NCBI GenBank assembly: GCA_002314565.1
Contig: DCGL01000106.1
Coordinates: forward strand, 3,275-15,552
Length of the DNA stretch: 12,278 nt
Direction: 5' to 3'
Source: Clostridiales bacterium UBA1779
Lineage (GTDB): Bacteria > Bacillota > Clostridia > Oscillospirales > CAG-272
Shown: piece after piece, positions 1-6,744 of the stretch
Layout: each line of letters starts with the position of its first letter
Numbering within the stretch: position 1 is the stretch's first letter
Translations under genes and position numbers: made by a program
Notes under the pieces: generated by a model
Database searches by the model: none
What the model was told of the DNA's origin: nothing
Seen by the model: the letters and a program-made list of their open reading frames with translations, nothing else

Positions 1-925
1 GGGTGCAGCCGACGGCTGCACCGAGCTTTGACGCAAGCTGCTTCACGAGCTTGAGATTTTTCTTGGATCCCACGCCGCGGCCGCAGTCAATGATGATTTT
101 CGCGTCGGTGATGCTGTCCCGTGTTTCGCTGATCTCGCGGGAAAGAACGGTGACGGGAGTGGATTTTACGGAAACATCTTTGATTTCAACGATTTCTGCG
201 GCTTTGCGCGATGCGTCGAGTGCGGGCTGCATAACGCCGGGGCGGACGGTGGCCATCTGCGGACGGCAGTCGGAGCAGACGATTGAAGCCATCAGATTAC
301 CGCCGAAGGCGGGACGGGTCTGAACGAGAAGGCCTGATTCCGTATCGATTTCAAGCTTCGTGCAGTCGGCTGTGAGTCCGGTTCTGAGAACGGCGGCAAC
401 GCCGGGGGCGGTTCCGCGTCCGAAGAGTGTTGCCCCGAAAAGAACGGCATCGGGCTTTTCGGTCTTAATTATTTCGCAGAGTCCGTCTCTGAAACTCAAT
501 TCATCTTTTTCAGCAAAGACACTGTCGCGGCAAATTAAATACTTGTCTGCTCCGTACCGGCCGAGCAGCTCGGCCTCATCCGTTACCGACTTGTTTCCTG
601 AACCGAGTGCAATTGCGCAGAGTGTAACGCCTGCTTTGTCGGCAAGCTCGCGACCTTTTCCGAGCAGTTCAAAAACGAAGGGAAGGAATTCCCCGTTTTC
701 TCTTTCGGCAAATACGGCAATGTCGCCCGAAAATGCCTTTGAGGCTCCTGCATCAACGGAAAGTGCGCCGAAATGACAGCTTGAAACGCACATACTGCAG
801 CCCGTGCAGAGAACGGAGCTTACTTCTGCTTTTTTATCAACGATTTTTATGGCGCCGACGGAGCAGGCCTTTACGCAGAGGCTGCAGCCGCGGCATTTTT
901 CGTTATTTACTATGATACCCGGCAT
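1..925 (-). CDS. etfA: Electron transfer flavoprotein alpha subunit with N-terminal ferredoxin domain (partial, C-terminus outside window)
   Basis: EtfA pairs with EtfB to form a flavoprotein that passes electrons between a partner dehydrogenase, NAD(H) and ferredoxin. Translating the minus strand from the ATG at 925-923 gives 308 residues before the window ends. Residues 11-21 and 40-50 each show a CxxCxxCxxxC pattern (C11, C14, C17, C21; C40, C43, C46, C50), which predicts a ferredoxin-like domain with two [4Fe-4S] clusters. The usual proline after the fourth cysteine is absent in both. The EtfA body follows: GRGTAPGVAAVLRTGLTADC (170-188 region), RPQMATVRPGVM (221-232), and the start of the FAD-binding domain GRGVGSKKN (282-290). 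The C-terminal FAD site lies beyond position 1. The start is supported by a GGGGGAG ribosome binding site 7 nt upstream and by a TAATG overlap with the etfB stop, which implies translational coupling. Ferredoxin-fused EtfA is typical of the bifurcating Etfs of anaerobes such as LctC of Acetobacterium woodii. The EtfA assignment is firm; the partner and electron path are inferred. Confidence 0.93.
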   Translation of the reverse strand, partial: MPGIIVNNEKCRGCSLCVKACSVGAIKIVDKKAEVSSVLCTGCSMCVSSCHFGALSVDAGASKAFSGDIAVFAERENGEFLPFVFELLGKGRELADKAGVTLCAIALGSGNKSVTDEAELLGRYGADKYLICRDSVFAEKDELSFRDGLCEIIKTEKPDAVLFGATLFGRGTAPGVAAVLRTGLTADCTKLEIDTESGLLVQTRPAFGGNLMASIVCSDCRPQMATVRPGVMQPALDASRKAAEIVEIKDVSVKSTPVTVLSREISETRDSITDAKIIIDCGRGVGSKKNLKLVKQLASKLGAAVGCT

Positions 926-1713
926 TATTGTGCTCCCCCTGCTTTTCTGATTTCATCAATAAGGAATGCGGCTGCAGCTGCTGCATCAAGTCCCATATCG
1001 CGGCATTCGCGGGTGTTTTCAGACACGAAGGTCTTTACGACCGAGGTGGGGGATCCGGCAAAGCCCGTGCGGCTCGTGTCGGCGCCGAGTTCGGCGGCAG
1101 TGTATTTGTCAACGGGAGCTTCAAGGCTGTATCTTACGCCGCTGACTGTGGGGAGAGCGGGCATTTCGCGTCCGTTCAGCAGCGTGATTACTGCGGGAAG
1201 GGCGGCTTTAACCGTTTCGCTTCCGCTGTCAGTCGTTTTAACGGCAGTAATGAATTTTTTATCGATATCAATGACTTCAGTAACGTCGGTGATGAGATTG
1301 TATCCGAGAGTGGCGGCAAGCTCGGGACCTATCTGGGCGGTATCGCCGTCGATGGCATTCTTTCCGCAGAGAATGAGGTCGCAGCTGCCCTCTTTTTCGA
1401 TGCCGAGCGAGAGAGCATACGAGGTTGCCAGAGTGTCGGAGCCCGCAAATGCACGGTCAGTAAGCAGCATCGCTCTGTCGGCGCCGCGGGCGCAGGCATC
1501 GCGAAGCAGGCGCTCGGTTGCCGGAATTCCCATACTGAGGGCGATGATTTCGCCGCCATTCCGGCGTTTGAGCTTCACTGCGCAGTCAAGAGCCACGTAG
1601 TCAAGGGGATTTATAACCGCGGCGTGAGCGTCGCGTATGATGGCGTGGGTTTCGGGGTCAAGACGGACTTCATTGCTTCCGGGGACCTGTTTTACGCATA
1701 CGATAAATTTCAT
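925..1713 (-). CDS. etfB: Electron transfer flavoprotein beta subunit, bifurcating type
   Basis: This is the EtfB partner of the downstream EtfA and forms the small subunit of the heterodimer. The 262-residue product is the usual length. It begins MKFIVCVKQVPGSNEV, the standard EtfB N-terminus. It carries AGSDTLATSYAL (90-101) and GKNAIDGDTAQIGPELA (117-133). The DGDTAQIGP form is characteristic of Etfs that bind FAD in the beta subunit and bifurcate, where mitochondrial-type EtfB binds AMP. The C-terminal arm includes an alanine-rich stretch (244-249). I chose the ATG at 1713-1711 because GAGGAGG sits about 6 nt upstream and the protein then starts exactly as the family does. An in-frame ATG at 1728 overlaps the upstream stop but would add five non-family residues and bypass that ribosome binding site. 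The upstream dehydrogenase ends 11 nt before, and etfA overlaps the stop by 1 nt, so the three are cotranscribed. Family assignment is firm; bifurcation is inferred from the motif and context. Confidence 0.95.
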   Translation of the reverse strand: MKFIVCVKQVPGSNEVRLDPETHAIIRDAHAAVINPLDYVALDCAVKLKRRNGGEIIALSMGIPATERLLRDACARGADRAMLLTDRAFAGSDTLATSYALSLGIEKEGSCDLILCGKNAIDGDTAQIGPELAATLGYNLITDVTEVIDIDKKFITAVKTTDSGSETVKAALPAVITLLNGREMPALPTVSGVRYSLEAPVDKYTAAELGADTSRTGFAGSPTSVVKTFVSENTRECRDMGLDAAAAAAFLIDEIRKAGGAQ

Positions 1714-1724
1714 TCCGGGCCTCC

Positions 1725-3299
1725 TCATTCAAAATCCGCGGGATTGAAAAGATTTCCGGTTCCGAAAAGTCCGGCGGGGTCAAAGCTGCGCTTTATTCTT
1801 GCCATTGCGGCGATGCCCTCGTGTCCGTACATAACTTCAAGGAAGGCGGCCTTGAGCTTTCCTACACCGTGTTCGGCGGAAACGGCTCCGCCCATTTTCG
1901 TAATCTCTTCAGCCCATTTTTTGAATATGGCTTTGCCTGCCTTGTAGTCTTCCATATTGCGTGGAAGTATATTGACGTGCAGGTGATTGTTTCCGATGTG
2001 TCCGAACTTTACGTATTCAAGACCCGCTGCCTGCAGATCCTCGTTGTACATATGAAGAACGCGGACGAGAGCTTCATCGGGAACCGACATATCGGAGCCC
2101 AGCTTCGTAAGACCGGGGGTCTCCTTTTTTCTCTTATCAATCGTCATATTGACGCTTTCCGGGGTCGCATGACGGAAGAAATACAGTCTGTCGCGGTCCT
2201 GAGCGGTGCGGGCAACCCAGGTTTTTGACTCGTCGGCGCCGCATTGGCGCATAATATCGCCGACGGTAAACAGACTTCTGTACGCCTCGTCCTCATTCTG
2301 ACAGTGAATTTCGGTATAAACGGCGCAGTCAGCGTCTTCGGGAATCTTCTCAAGTCTGGCAAAAGCCGTGGTCTGTTCCTTCTGACGGCGCAGAAGAGTC
2401 AGGGCTCCGCAGTCAAAATATTCAAGAGAAGCGAGATTGCCGATGGCTCTGCGTGTCAGGTCAACAAAGCGGGCAGCCGAATCCTCGCTGCCGAAGAAGC
2501 AGGTAAGCCCCCACATAATTTCGGGTTCCGGGCAGAGACGCAGCTCAATCGCCGAAAGCACGCCGAGAGTACCGTCAGAACCTATAATCAGGTCAACGGC
2601 GTCCATATTGTCAGCGGTGAAATAGCCCGAAGCGTTTTTCGTTTTGGGCATTGTATGAGAAGGGAGGTCAACAGTGATAGTTCTGCCGCCCACGCTCGTA
2701 AGTGTCAGTTTTTTGCCGTCGGCGAAGGTCTGTCCGCGCTTTAGCAGGAGCACATCACCGTCAGAGAGCACGAGACGCAGGCCTTCAACCCAGTTTCTCG
2801 TGGCCCCGTAGTGATATGAACGGGCGCCGGAGGCATTGCAGGCGGTCATTCCGCCGATAGTTGCGCTGGATTCTGTCGGATCTGGAGGAAACTGCTGGAG
2901 CGGTGACGCGCAGAATGCGCGGTAAGCTTCCATGGACTGAGCGTCAAAGGCAGCTGTCGGGATTTTCTTTGAGGAAAGCGCCTTTTTGAGCTCGGAAAGA
3001 ACGGTTCCGGGTTCTACGGTAACGTAAAAGACTCCGTTTTCCTGTCTCATACCGAGAATTTTATTCATTCGGCTGAGGTTGAGCACGTGGCCTCCGTTCG
3101 GAACGGCAGCGGCTGCAAGGCCGGTTCTTCCGCCCTGAACCGTGATTCTGTGTCCCTGTGAGTACTCCGACTTTACGGTTTCGCGTATTTCCTCTTCGGA
3201 CGTGGGAAAAGAAATTGTGTCGGCGCTTCCCGTGCTTCTCGATTCATCCCGCAGAAACTCGGAAAGACTTTCGTCGATTGGTCTGATTTCGCTTTTCAT
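1725..3299 (-). CDS. FAD-linked 2-hydroxyacid dehydrogenase, GlcD/LctD-like (putative Etf-linked lactate dehydrogenase)
   Basis: This is a flavoprotein of the D-lactate dehydrogenase/glycolate oxidase GlcD family. It would oxidise a 2-hydroxyacid to the 2-oxoacid and, given etfB and etfA directly downstream, hand electrons to the Etf. Counting from the ATG at 3299 it has 524 residues. The N-terminal PCMH-type FAD domain shows VQGGRTGLAAAAVP (54-67), PDPTESSATIGGMTACNASG (139-158), YGATRNWVEGL (164-174) and IIGSDGTLGV (238-247). The C-terminal FAD-oxidase domain has KFGHIGNNHLHVN (431-443), with histidines placed as in the family's metal/substrate site, and SAEHGVGKLK (474-483). No iron-sulfur motif is seen, unlike GlcF-type partners. 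An in-frame ATG at 3365 would add 22 basic residues, but it lies inside the inverted-repeat element at 3351-3469, so I prefer 3299. The ribosome binding site there is weak (GAAAG). D-lactate is the best guess; glycolate or another 2-hydroxyacid cannot be excluded. Confidence 0.85.
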   Translation of the reverse strand: MKSEIRPIDESLSEFLRDESRSTGSADTISFPTSEEEIRETVKSEYSQGHRITVQGGRTGLAAAAVPNGGHVLNLSRMNKILGMRQENGVFYVTVEPGTVLSELKKALSSKKIPTAAFDAQSMEAYRAFCASPLQQFPPDPTESSATIGGMTACNASGARSYHYGATRNWVEGLRLVLSDGDVLLLKRGQTFADGKKLTLTSVGGRTITVDLPSHTMPKTKNASGYFTADNMDAVDLIIGSDGTLGVLSAIELRLCPEPEIMWGLTCFFGSEDSAARFVDLTRRAIGNLASLEYFDCGALTLLRRQKEQTTAFARLEKIPEDADCAVYTEIHCQNEDEAYRSLFTVGDIMRQCGADESKTWVARTAQDRDRLYFFRHATPESVNMTIDKRKKETPGLTKLGSDMSVPDEALVRVLHMYNEDLQAAGLEYVKFGHIGNNHLHVNILPRNMEDYKAGKAIFKKWAEEITKMGGAVSAEHGVGKLKAAFLEVMYGHEGIAAMARIKRSFDPAGLFGTGNLFNPADFE

Positions 3300-3350
3300 T
3301 CGTTTTTCTTTCGTATATGTTGGATTTGGTTTTCGGATTGATTTGCAGCT

Positions 3351-3469
3351 CGCCCTTTGCTTCATTCAAAAAAACATTTTCCCTCTCATTGACCCTGGGT
3401 AACCCGAAGAACAGCTGCAAGGGTCAACGAGCCTCCGCTCAAAAGTTTTTTTGAATGAATCGAAGGGCG
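3351..3469. repeat. 119-bp imperfect inverted-repeat (MITE-like or long-hairpin) element
   Basis: The outer arms at 3351-3375 and 3445-3469 match in 23 of 25 positions as inverted repeats, including a run of seven A opposite seven T. An inner pair at 3385-3396 and 3420-3431 (CTCATTGACCCT against its complement) matches in 11 of 12. A loop of about 23 nt remains, so most of the segment could fold into one long interrupted hairpin. The element fills most of the 188-nt gap between the FAD oxidoreductase stop (3488) and the dehydrogenase start (3299). The right arm also has an alternative partner: GGGCG at 3465-3469 with CGCCC at 3479-3483. No clear target-site duplication was found. It could be a small non-autonomous mobile element, or an RNA hairpin for processing or attenuation between the two genes. 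The arms are seen directly; the role is unknown. Confidence 0.7.
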
Positions 3470-3487
3470 AACGCTGAACGCCCGAGC

Positions 3488-4825
3488 TTACAGCTTTACT
3501 CCTTCGTCTGTCAGGGCTTTTCTTACGTCCCCGGGGGAAAGAAGGGCAGGCTCGATGGCGTTTTTGACGCACAGAGAGGCGGCAAGTCCTGCGGCCTGAC
3601 CCATTGCCATGCAGATGGCCATGACTCGGTATGAGGCATGTGCGCGGTGAGTGCCCGAGATGCATCTGCCGGCGACCAGCATGCCGGAAATTCCGGCAGG
3701 AACCAAAGCACCGTAGGGAATGTCGTAGGGAAGGGCAGGATGGGAATGCCCCTCGGCCTGTCCGCCCCCGCGGGGATTGTGTATATCTATGAGGAACCAG
3801 GCGTTGTGTACGACTGCGTCATCTCTCTGTCTTCCGCTTTCGACGTCTGAGTCCGTTACGCTTTCAATTCCGCGGATTCGTCTCGATTCACGTACGCCGA
3901 CGGTCGTTGCCGACGCCTTGAGGCGGCAGTTTTCAAAGCCGGGAACGTACTTGCGAAGGAAATTCATACAAGAGTCAATCTGAGCGCGAAGCTCCGTTTC
4001 GGCCTCGGCAAAGCTTTCAGGGTCAAGGGGATTAAGCCCGTTGACCTGCGTGGCATTGACCGAGCGTTCGCCGGGAACGCCCGTGCGGTGAAGTCTTACT
4101 ATGGTCACGTTTTTCGGCAGTTCGCCTTCTGCGTTTTTCATTTTGCAGAGTTCTCTGTATTCCATGCCGGCAAAGGGACCGGAGGGTATTTTTACGGGGT
4201 CAGTGCCTCCCCAGGCGGAAATCGCCAGGCTTTCGTCCGCACCGACTATCTTGAATTCAAGAGTCATCGGCTGAATTGCCCCGTCTGTTTCGCTGCCTAT
4301 CATAACGTCGGCACCTGCAGCGGCGGCGGCGCAGCCGTCTCCCGTGCAGTCAATTGTGATACCGGCACGGATTGCAAACATGCCGGACTGACCTGCAAAT
4401 ACAGCTCCGCAAGCGCGGCCGTTTTCAACAATTGTATCGCAGAAGGCACAGCACAAAAGCAGTTCAACCCCGGCCTCTTTGAGCTTGCGTGTAAGTATTG
4501 ACTTTGCTTTTTCGGCATCGGCGGGTATTTCCAGTCCGTTTCTCGTCACGTGGACGGCCCCTTCGGGCAGTCCTTTCGTCAGTTCTTCGGTTATTTCATC
4601 ATAAAGAGTGCCGATACTTACCGAGCCCAGTATGGGGTCAACGTACCCCTGGGTCAGCATTCCGCCCACGCTTCCGAATCTCTCGCAAAGGCAGACGGAT
4701 GAACCGGCTCTTGCGGCGGAAAGCGCTGCGCAGACTCCGGCCGGACCTGCACCGATTACGAGAACGTCGCATTGTTTTCTGATATTCAGTTCTTTTACAA
4801 AAGTGTATGTCATATTAATATCCAT
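3488..4825 (-). CDS. FAD-dependent oxidoreductase (PF12831-type)
   Basis: This is a flavoprotein oxidoreductase of unknown substrate, probably cytoplasmic because no signal peptide or membrane segment is visible. It has 445 residues. The dinucleotide-binding motif VLVIGAGPAGVCAAL (21-35) is followed by an acidic residue ending the second strand (CERF, 47-50) and GGMLTQG (54-60). A second FAD-contact region TIDCTGDGCAAAAAG is at 157-171, and VGVRESRRIRG at 309-319. The C-terminal FAD-closing block is MLVAGRCISGTHRAHASYR (382-400), followed by AMGQAAGLAA (407-416). This order is typical of the FAD_oxidored family found in Clostridia and Bacteroidetes, whose members are mostly uncharacterised. 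The start is not well fixed: ATGs at 4825 and 4813 are both possible, and neither has a strong ribosome binding site. It is the first gene of the left redox module, 188 nt upstream of the dehydrogenase. A shared transcript is likely but interrupted by the inverted-repeat element. Whether it acts on the same substrate is inference only. Confidence 0.85.
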   Translation of the reverse strand: MDINMTYTFVKELNIRKQCDVLVIGAGPAGVCAALSAARAGSSVCLCERFGSVGGMLTQGYVDPILGSVSIGTLYDEITEELTKGLPEGAVHVTRNGLEIPADAEKAKSILTRKLKEAGVELLLCCAFCDTIVENGRACGAVFAGQSGMFAIRAGITIDCTGDGCAAAAAGADVMIGSETDGAIQPMTLEFKIVGADESLAISAWGGTDPVKIPSGPFAGMEYRELCKMKNAEGELPKNVTIVRLHRTGVPGERSVNATQVNGLNPLDPESFAEAETELRAQIDSCMNFLRKYVPGFENCRLKASATTVGVRESRRIRGIESVTDSDVESGRQRDDAVVHNAWFLIDIHNPRGGGQAEGHSHPALPYDIPYGALVPAGISGMLVAGRCISGTHRAHASYRVMAICMAMGQAAGLAASLCVKNAIEPALLSPGDVRKALTDEGVKL

Positions 4826-4838
4826 TCATTTTTTCGCA

Positions 4839-4860
4839 CTTTGCGCCGACGGGCACAAAG
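4839..4860 (-). other. Leader hairpin upstream of the FAD oxidoreductase
   Basis: On the minus strand CTTTGTGCC and GGCGCAAAG pair (8 Watson-Crick pairs plus one G-U) around a 4-nt loop. The hairpin ends 13 nt before the ATG at 4825. It could hinder or stabilise ribosome access, which would fit the lack of a clear ribosome binding site. Its function is inference. Confidence 0.35.
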
Positions 4861-4923
4861 CGGGCGTAAAAACACGCATCTTTCAGATACGGATCTCTGT
4901 ATGTTTTACGCTGAGTCATTTTT

Positions 4924-4962
4924 GAAAATTCCCGGTACTATGCAAGTCACAGAAGAATTTTC
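4924..4962. promoter_or_regulatory. Candidate operator: 8-bp perfect inverted repeat
   Basis: GAAAATTC at 4924-4931 is the exact inverted complement of GAATTTTC at 4955-4962, with 23 nt between. It lies about 100 nt upstream of the FAD oxidoreductase start and just downstream (minus strand) of the -10-like AATAAT. The arms are AT-rich, so a chance match is quite possible. No regulator gene is in the window. Confidence 0.25.
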
Positions 4963-5045
4963 GGCATTATTGTGCAGAAAAACGAGCTATTTCCGTGAAA
5001 ACGCCTGTTTTGTGAAATAATCCGGAACTGAAGCTTCACGGCAGT

Positions 5046-5088
5046 GAAATAAAAATCCGGGCGCTTTTTGTTAAACATCCGGCGCCCG
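5046..5088 (-). terminator. Putative rho-independent terminator after the FGGY kinase
   Basis: On the minus strand CGGGCGC (5088-5082) pairs perfectly with GCGCCCG (5064-5058) across a 17-nt loop, followed by GGATTTTTATTT. A GC-rich stem followed by a T-rich tract fits an intrinsic terminator. It is about 140 nt past the kinase stop codon and probably separates the thrH-kinase unit from the redox module. The large loop lowers confidence. Confidence 0.55.
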
Positions 5089-5167
5089 CAGAATTTACAG
5101 TTAACGGGGAATAAATAACAGTTCGCTTTCAGATATTCTTGAGTTTGCAGAGAGCCTGTATGAGCTG

Positions 5168-5193
5168 AATCCCGGCGGCTCAGAACCGGGATT
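5168..5193. other. Hairpin in the 3' untranslated region of the FGGY kinase
   Basis: AATCCCGG (5168-5175) and CCGGGATT (5186-5193) form a perfect 8-bp stem with a 10-nt loop. It is 34 nt past the kinase stop. On the minus strand no T-run follows, so it may be an RNA-stabilising or processing stem. On the plus strand it is followed by only a short TTCC stretch, and no gene there would need it. Confidence 0.4.
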
Positions 5194-5226
5194 TTCCGTG
5201 TTAAGGAATCAGCGGCTTTCCGTATG

Positions 5227-6738
5227 TCAGGCTTTGTCGGAGTGCATAAGGGGATAAAGCTGCTTGTATATTTCGAGGTATTTTTCGTAATTTGCTGCGT
5301 ATACTTCACGCATACCCGGGGTGGGCTCGTGGCGGCGCTTTTCGTGAACGGAAGCCTTAACGGCAGCATCGAAATCAGTCCAGAGTCCGCCTGCAACTCC
5401 TGCAAGCATGGCCGTACCGAGATTCGTTGCATTGTCGGAACCGCAGACCGCAATCGGAACTCCCGTCATATCCGCCTTCATCTGAGTCCAGAAGCGCGAA
5501 TTGGCAGCTCCGCCGGTTGCCTGCATAAGCGTAACCCCGGCGCCGGCTTTTGCGGCAGTGTCAAGGTTGTGAAGAAGGGAGTACGATACCCCTTCCATTG
5601 CGGCGCGAAGGAAGTGTGCCCGGGTCTTTGAAAAGTCTATTCCGTAATAAACTCCTTTTGCCTTAGGATCCCAGAGAGGAGTTCTCTCGCCTGACATATA
5701 AGGCAGGAAGATGAGTCCGTCTGAACCTGCAGGAGCTTTCGCGGCTTCAATATCGAAGAGAGCAGGGACGCTTTTTCCGCTCTTTGCGGCTTCAATTGCT
5801 TCATATGCACCGAATTCCCGTTCGAGCCAGCGGATAACTCCGCCGCCTCCGGTTGTTCCGCCCTGAAGCAGCCAGCGTCCGGGTACGGCGTGGGCGCCGA
5901 GTATGAGGTTCGGGTCTGAAAAGGGCCTGTCCGTGCAGATGCCCATTCCGCCTGACTGTCCGCCCTGCTCCTGCGTTTCACCGGGATTCACGACACCGAC
6001 GCCGAGAGCGGCGACGGAAGAATCGACGGCGCCTGCTACGACGGGAGTACCCGGTGCAAGCCCGGTTTCGGCGGCTGCCTTTCCGGTGATTCCGCCGATT
6101 ACCGCGTGGCAGGGGAAGAGCTCGGGAAGGAAAGCCGCGGGTATTCCGAGTTCAGCCGCAACTGCTTCGTTCCAGCTGAGCGTGCGGATGTCAAAGCAGT
6201 GAAAGCCGTAGCCTTCACTGACGTTCATCGTCATACGTCCCGTCAGTCTGAAGTTAATATATCCTTCCGACTGAAGAATTTTATAGGTTTTTCCGAACAC
6301 TTCGGGTTTCTCTTTTCGGTACCAGAGAATTTTTCCCGTGGCATAGTTCGGACTGAGTGTGTTGCCGCAGGTTTTATATGCAAGCTCCCGGATTTCGGCG
6401 GGAAGGGAATTGCAGATTTCGGCGGCACGCGTATCCATCCATATCGGGTCCGGAGTCAGAACGTTTCCGTCACGGTCAACGGCAATTGCTGACCAGCTCT
6501 GACCGTCAACACCGACGGCACATACGTCCTTCGGCGAGATACCGGCTTTTTCAAAGCATTCGCGGAGAGTCCGGCAGGCCGCGTCGTAAAAATCTTCGGG
6601 ATTCTGTTCGGCAAAGCCCGGATGCGGATGGTAAAGCGGATATGCTGCGCTTGCCGACACGACGGCATTGCCCGAGGCATCGAAAAAAGCGGTTTTGCAG
6701 GCGCTGGTTCCGATATCGATACCGACTGCGTATTTCAT
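5227..6738 (-). CDS. FGGY-family carbohydrate kinase (xylulokinase-like, substrate uncertain)
   Basis: An ATP-dependent sugar kinase with the two actin-like domains of the FGGY family; its 503 residues are the normal length. The N-terminal phosphate-binding loop is GIDIGTSACKTAFFD (6-20). Other family features are PIWMDTRA (98-105), GAVDSSVAALG (236-246) with D239 as probable catalytic base, GERTPLWD (350-357), EGVSYSLLHNL (382-392), and the ATP-site block TGGAANSRFW (408-417). Overall resemblance is closest to xylulokinases, but the segment where xylulokinases carry GQMHG reads GVDGQSWSA (76-84) here. D-xylulose is therefore not assured, and another ketose or polyol is possible. The ATG at 6738 lies 6 nt after the thrH stop and has no clear ribosome binding site of its own, suggesting coupled translation. 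No xylose isomerase or sugar transporter is in the window to name the pathway. Confidence 0.9.
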   Translation of the reverse strand: MKYAVGIDIGTSACKTAFFDASGNAVVSASAAYPLYHPHPGFAEQNPEDFYDAACRTLRECFEKAGISPKDVCAVGVDGQSWSAIAVDRDGNVLTPDPIWMDTRAAEICNSLPAEIRELAYKTCGNTLSPNYATGKILWYRKEKPEVFGKTYKILQSEGYINFRLTGRMTMNVSEGYGFHCFDIRTLSWNEAVAAELGIPAAFLPELFPCHAVIGGITGKAAAETGLAPGTPVVAGAVDSSVAALGVGVVNPGETQEQGGQSGGMGICTDRPFSDPNLILGAHAVPGRWLLQGGTTGGGGVIRWLEREFGAYEAIEAAKSGKSVPALFDIEAAKAPAGSDGLIFLPYMSGERTPLWDPKAKGVYYGIDFSKTRAHFLRAAMEGVSYSLLHNLDTAAKAGAGVTLMQATGGAANSRFWTQMKADMTGVPIAVCGSDNATNLGTAMLAGVAGGLWTDFDAAVKASVHEKRRHEPTPGMREVYAANYEKYLEIYKQLYPLMHSDKA

Positions 6739-6744
6739 AATTTA

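Larger units (their letters stand above)
4826..5226. other. 401-nt intergenic region between FGGY kinase and FAD oxidoreductase
   Basis: No convincing gene lies here. Going in the direction of transcription, it holds a hairpin at 5168-5193, a likely terminator at about 5046-5088, an 8-bp inverted repeat at 4924-4962, and a short leader hairpin at 4839-4860. The promoter of the left redox unit should be in this gap. The best -10-like hexamer I see is AATAAT (minus strand, 4971-4966), which would start transcription inside the inverted repeat. No good -35 box accompanies it, so I do not call a promoter. Confidence 0.6.

Noticed and set aside
360..776. Plus-strand open frame opposite etfA.
   Set aside because: The minus strand encodes clear EtfA motifs across the whole stretch; the plus translation is serine/proline-rich shadow sequence.
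928..1947. A long plus-strand open frame of 339 codons antisense to etfB and the end of the dehydrogenase.
   Set aside because: It lies opposite well-conserved genes, shows no recognisable domain, and is a by-product of GC-biased codon use on the minus strand.
3300..3365. Longer N-terminus for the FAD-linked dehydrogenase starting at 3365.
   Set aside because: The ATG lies in an arm of the inverted-repeat element, and the added 22 basic residues do not resemble the family.
3376..3444. Rho-independent terminator formed by the inner stem of the inverted-repeat element.
   Set aside because: On the minus strand the T-run starts about 10 nt after the stem and can itself pair with the A-run of the other arm, so the layout is not that of a normal terminator.
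4826..5226. Riboswitch or T-box in the long gap before the FAD oxidoreductase.
   Set aside because: No conserved riboswitch core or T-box sequence was recognised; only short hairpins and an 8-bp inverted repeat are visible.
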